From Pigmentiphaga litoralis (lineage in GTDB: Bacteria; Pseudomonadota; Gammaproteobacteria; Burkholderiales; Burkholderiaceae_B), in the NCBI RefSeq assembly GCF_014651835.1, contig NZ_BMXQ01000003.1, positions 395,654 to 459,653 on the forward strand: 64,000 nucleotides of DNA. The letters are read 5' to 3'. Made by a program: the position numbers and the translations under genes. Positions 61,173 through 64,000 of this stretch are shown piece by piece. The notes under the pieces were generated by a model. It was given only the letters and a program-made list of their open reading frames with translations, made no database searches and was not told the DNA's origin. The number at the start of each line of letters is the position of its first letter. Position 1 is the first letter of the stretch.

Positions 61173-61430
61173 TCAATCCTTCAATGAGTCATACAGCGCG
61201 ACGTATTCTTCCATCGCCTGTTCGCGGCTCTTGCCCGCCTGCGTCTGCCAGGCATCCCACTTGGCTCGGGCAACAAAATCCGTCATGCCCGGACGCTCGC
61301 CCGTCACGTCCCCCTGACTGCCTTGCTTGTAGAGGGAGTACATCTTGAGCAGCGTCATGTTGTCGGGGCGCTCCGACAAGGTCTTGCTCGCGGCAACCGC
61401 GTCGTTGAATCGTGTCGTCAGATCGCTCAT
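61173..61430 (-). CDS. Acyl-CoA-binding protein
   Basis: An 85-residue ACBP-family protein that binds long-chain acyl-CoA in the cytoplasm. The family features are FNDAVAASKTLSERPDNMTLLKMYSLYKQ, with the LLKMYSLYKQ core, and the later KWDAWQTQAGKS with the conserved lysine and tryptophan. ACBP is common in eukaryotes and present in a minority of bacteria, including Burkholderiales. The ATG has an AGGAAACACC site. Neighbouring genes do not belong to fatty acid metabolism. Confidence 0.93.
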   Translation of the reverse strand: MSDLTTRFNDAVAASKTLSERPDNMTLLKMYSLYKQGSQGDVTGERPGMTDFVARAKWDAWQTQAGKSREQAMEEYVALYDSLKD

Positions 61431-61592
61431 GGTGTTTCCTGTCAGATGATGGGGGAGAGCTCCACCCTACCGAATTCCCGTGGCACTGTCCAAGCACCAT
61501 GGACCGGGCGGTGATCGGGCAGCAAAGGTCGGACGGCCTCGATGCCGTGTACCGCAGGAATGGCGTGGATGCCATCGATGCCGTGCCGCGTG

Positions 61593-62528
61593 TCATAGAG
61601 TAGGGCGCACCAGCGTGGACTTGCCGAACAGGCTGCTCAGCAAGTCGACCGCCAGCAGCGCGGTGCGATTCTGGACGTCGCGTGCCGGATTGATCTCGAC
61701 CACATCCAACGATCCCAGCCGCCCGCAATCTGCAATCATCTCCATGCAGAGCTGCGCTTCGCGGTAGGTGACCCCTCCGAGCACAGGCGTGCCAACGCCC
61801 GGCGCAATATCGGGGTCAAGAAAATCGACGTCGAAGCTCACATGCAGATGGGTGTTCTCATCGAGTCCTTCCAGTGCACGTTCTACCGTCGCTCGCATGC
61901 CGACCTCATCGATGTAGCGCATGTCGTAAACCGTCAGTCCCGTCTGGTTCACGAACTGCTTTTCACCTTCGTCGACGCTGCGAATGCCCACCTGCCGCAC
62001 CTCGGTCGCCAGGATGGCCGGTTGCCGGTCCGACAGCGAGATCAGTTCCATCGGTCCATGTCCGCACAGGCAGGCGACTGGCATGCCGTGGATGTTGCCG
62101 CTTGGCGTCATGGCAGACGTATTGAAGTCGGTATGGGCGTCGAGCCAGAGCACCCGCAGGCGTTTGCCTCGTCGGCGGCAATCCTGCGCTACCGCGCTGA
62201 TCGATCCGATCGCCAGCGAGTGGTCGCCCCCAAGCACCACCGGCAAGGCGTTGCGCGAGAGGCTCCCCAGCACGGCATGGAACAAGAGGGCGTTCCAGGC
62301 GTGCACTTCGCCAAGATGACGATAGCCGTTGGCGGCCGGTTGTCTTGGATTCAGCGGCCCGACCAGGTCGCCGCAGTCCACGACATGAAACCCCAGCAAG
62401 CGCAGTGCGGTGTCCAGGTCGGCAACACGCAGGGCATCGGGCCCCATGGACGTTCCGCGCACGCCCGCGCCCACATCGGTCGGTGCGCCAATGAGTTCAA
62501 TGACAGGCAAACTGGACAGACGACTCAT
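61593..62528 (-). CDS. rocF: Arginase
   Basis: RocF hydrolyses arginine to ornithine and urea with a binuclear Mn site. The 311-residue protein has IELIGAPTDVGAGVRGTSMGP, LGGDHSLAIG, LWLDAHTDFNT and HVSFDVDFLDPDIAPG with the metal-binding His and Asp residues. The ATG at 62528 follows an AGGAGC site; the upstream open frame lacks family similarity. No ornithine cyclodeaminase or transport gene is next to it. Confidence 0.94.
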   Translation of the reverse strand: MSRLSSLPVIELIGAPTDVGAGVRGTSMGPDALRVADLDTALRLLGFHVVDCGDLVGPLNPRQPAANGYRHLGEVHAWNALLFHAVLGSLSRNALPVVLGGDHSLAIGSISAVAQDCRRRGKRLRVLWLDAHTDFNTSAMTPSGNIHGMPVACLCGHGPMELISLSDRQPAILATEVRQVGIRSVDEGEKQFVNQTGLTVYDMRYIDEVGMRATVERALEGLDENTHLHVSFDVDFLDPDIAPGVGTPVLGGVTYREAQLCMEMIADCGRLGSLDVVEINPARDVQNRTALLAVDLLSSLFGKSTLVRPTL

Positions 62529-63010
62529 GAACAAGGTGCTCCTGAAACTCGCTACGCCAAGGCGACGCGATGGAAGAACAGTGACTGCGCTGCAAGCGCC
62601 GGGCCAAGCAGCAACGGCCTCGCTCACCAGCAAAGGGCACACCCGGCGTTGCACCCATACGCGGTGCGGAGTCGCAACGCACGCGCCACGTCCTGTCGGC
62701 GCCGATGCTGACCACTGATGCCCTGCAGGGCCCTGTGGCCGGACCAACGTGTGACCGACCGGGGCTTTCTGACCGGGCCCCTATATAGTTAACAGGCTAA
62801 TTTAGAGGTGGCACCGCGGTAGGTAGCATCGTGGTGGACAGTGACTCGAACCGATACGCCATTGCCCGAGCACCGTCCTGCGCGGCCATGCATCGCTTTT
62901 CAATCGAGCCAGGCCCTTGGCTTTCCTGATGATCGGAATGAACGCTTATCGTATCGGTCAATCAAGCACGCGCGTGCCCCAGTGCCAAGAAATATCCATG
63001 AGGACTCTCC
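62529..63010. promoter_or_regulatory. 482-bp divergent region with a T-box-like core
   Basis: The gap lies between arginase and the hydratase gene. It contains a CTAA-T-TTAG palindrome (62797-62805) and GGTGGCACCGCG (62807-62818), which equals the conserved T-box core GGTGGNACCGCG of Gram-positive leaders. No other T-box element, terminator or specifier stem is obvious, so the match may be chance. No gene was seen. Confidence 0.35.
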
Positions 63011-63820
63011 ATGATGACGACTTCCGCGGTGTCCGATCCGGCTCGCTCCTTTGATCCCATGCCGGCTGCCGAACTGCTCCTGAGTACATGGCGCAGCCAC
63101 GGCGTCCTGGACGCGTTGCCAGAAGCGAGCCGCCCGGCCACGCTGGACGAGGGGTATGCCGTCCAGGACGCTGTGGCACAACTGCGAGGTGAACCGCTCG
63201 CGGGGTGGAAGCTGGGTGTCGGTAGCATCGGCGCGATGCGGCAGGCGAGGCTGGCCAGGCCGCTGATCGGCCGGGTGTATGAGTCGCTCGTGTATGCGCC
63301 CGGAGATGTGGTGCCCTTGCCGACCGATCGTCCGATCACAGTGGAATGCGAGATCGCGTTTGTGCTGGGTCAGGACATTGTTCCTCACGAGGCGCCGAGT
63401 CGCTTGTCCGACGCGGTGGGCGCTACCCGAGTGACGTTCGAGCTCGTGCTGTCCCGATTCCAGAATCGCCGTGCGGTGGGTTGGCCAAGTTTCGTCGCGG
63501 ACGGGGTCGGTTTCGGCGCATTGGTGGTGGGACCTGAAGTGGAAACCGACCGGATCGACCAGGTTGCACAAGGCCTGTCGGTCATGGCTGACGGTGTCGT
63601 GCGGGCCCGTGTCGCGACGGGAGACGATGTCACGTCACCTTGGGAATCGTTTGCCGCGCTGATTGCCCATGCAAGTGAGCGGGGTGTCATGCTCAATAAA
63701 GGCCAGATCATCACCACCGGCGCGTGCGCAATACCCTTCGATATTGGCTGCGGGTCGACGGATCTTGAAGCCCGGTTTGACGGCAAGGTATTCGCAGTCC
63801 GGGTCGACACTTTATTGTGA
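63011..63820 (+). CDS. 2-keto-4-pentenoate hydratase-like protein (FAH superfamily)
   Basis: A 269-residue member of the MhpD/fumarylacetoacetate hydrolase family, which hydrates 2-hydroxypenta-2,4-dienoates in aromatic degradation. Visible features are LAGWKLGVGS, RPLIGRVYES, the metal-binding ITVECEIAFVLG (ExE) and GVMLNKGQIITTGACAIPF. A GAGGA site precedes the tandem ATG at 63011/63014. No other meta-cleavage pathway gene is present, so the real substrate is uncertain. Confidence 0.85.
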   Translation: MMTTSAVSDPARSFDPMPAAELLLSTWRSHGVLDALPEASRPATLDEGYAVQDAVAQLRGEPLAGWKLGVGSIGAMRQARLARPLIGRVYESLVYAPGDVVPLPTDRPITVECEIAFVLGQDIVPHEAPSRLSDAVGATRVTFELVLSRFQNRRAVGWPSFVADGVGFGALVVGPEVETDRIDQVAQGLSVMADGVVRARVATGDDVTSPWESFAALIAHASERGVMLNKGQIITTGACAIPFDIGCGSTDLEARFDGKVFAVRVDTLL

Positions 63821-63830
63821 TCCGACCGAC

Positions 63831-63860
63831 TTGCAGGCCAGAAAATAACCGTGCTATATT
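63831..63860 (+). promoter_or_regulatory. Candidate sigma70 promoter for the gene at the right edge
   Basis: TTGCAG (63831-63836), an 18-bp spacer and TATATT (63855-63860) precede the partial gene by about 87 bp. Confidence 0.5.
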
Positions 63861-63947
63861 TCAGGGCTCGACGGAACAAACGCAACGCGATCTGCCCAGG
63901 CAGCAGCGGTGCAGCGGGTTCTGAAGAGCAGTGGTTTGGTGGTGAAG

Positions 63948-64000
63948 ATGTCTAGCAGTTGGATGTTTCGACAGTTTGACAAGCGTAAAAAACTTCTTCA
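63948..64000 (+). CDS. Start of an unidentified gene (cut by window edge)
   Basis: An ATG at 63948 opens a frame to the window end and gives MSSSWMFRQFDKRKKLL. A GGTGGTGAAG stretch upstream may serve as ribosome site, and a promoter candidate lies before it. Eighteen residues are not enough to name the product. Confidence 0.4.
   Translation, partial: MSSSWMFRQFDKRKKLL

Overview
The window is a stretch of GC-rich chromosome from a betaproteobacterium. The most likely group is Burkholderiales, family Alcaligenaceae (Bordetella, Achromobacter or Pigmentiphaga relatives). This rests on protein families and gene order (divergent nadK/hrcA, hemH-hslR-grpE-dnaK-dnaJ, an intracellular PHB depolymerase, a Liv-type transporter, a short RnfB and rpoN). 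It is an inference, because no rRNA or tRNA lies in the window. No phage, insertion sequence or CRISPR array is visible. Nearly all sequence is ordinary housekeeping or accessory chromosome, with one clear decayed gene.

Layout. 1-7812: end of a flagellar locus (flgK, cut by the window edge, and flgL), a receiver-ATPase regulator, a NarL-type regulator with its receiver-PAS-kinase partner, cheR, and a CheB methylesterase without a receiver. 7822-12452: dapB, bamE, fur, recN and nadK. 12535-19683: a heat-shock block (hrcA, hemH, hslR, grpE, a thioredoxin-like gene, dnaK, dnaJ) with sigma32-type promoters before grpE and dnaK. 19765-27105: a Liv-type ABC transporter with a fused LivM-LivG protein, an FMN-dependent hydroxy-acid dehydrogenase and a LysR regulator. 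27235-32206: a MoxR ATPase, a CoxE-like VWA protein and a large periplasmic M16 peptidase. 32674-36991: two small cytochromes c, a Thr/Pro-repeat protein, an esterase, a DUF1841 protein and icd. 37074-39683: a 25-residue hydrophobic peptide gene and egtD-egtB.

39762-50464 is the most interesting part. It holds a receiver-only regulator, several small hydrophilic or envelope proteins, AsmA, rpoN, a decayed phospholipase D/cardiolipin synthase gene and two sigma54 activators. One activator has a receiver and one does not; both carry GSFTGA in place of GAFTGA and share an almost identical DNA-recognition helix. By eye, sigma54-type -24/-12 elements (TGGCACG-N4-TTGCW) lie before at least five of the small-protein genes, three of them with a single mismatch. 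My main proposal is a previously undescribed sigma54 regulon of small envelope or stress proteins encoded beside rpoN and its activators.

50764-63820: nth, rnfB, phaZ, fpr, fdxA, panB-pncB, feoA-feoB plus a Cys-rich FeoB-associated protein under a strong Fur box, a 2-hydroxyacid dehydrogenase, an acyl-CoA-binding protein, arginase and a MhpD-like hydratase. A new gene starts at the right edge. Many genes end in clean hairpin terminators, and several pairs overlap by ATGA, which shows translational coupling. All motif calls here were made by reading, not by computation.
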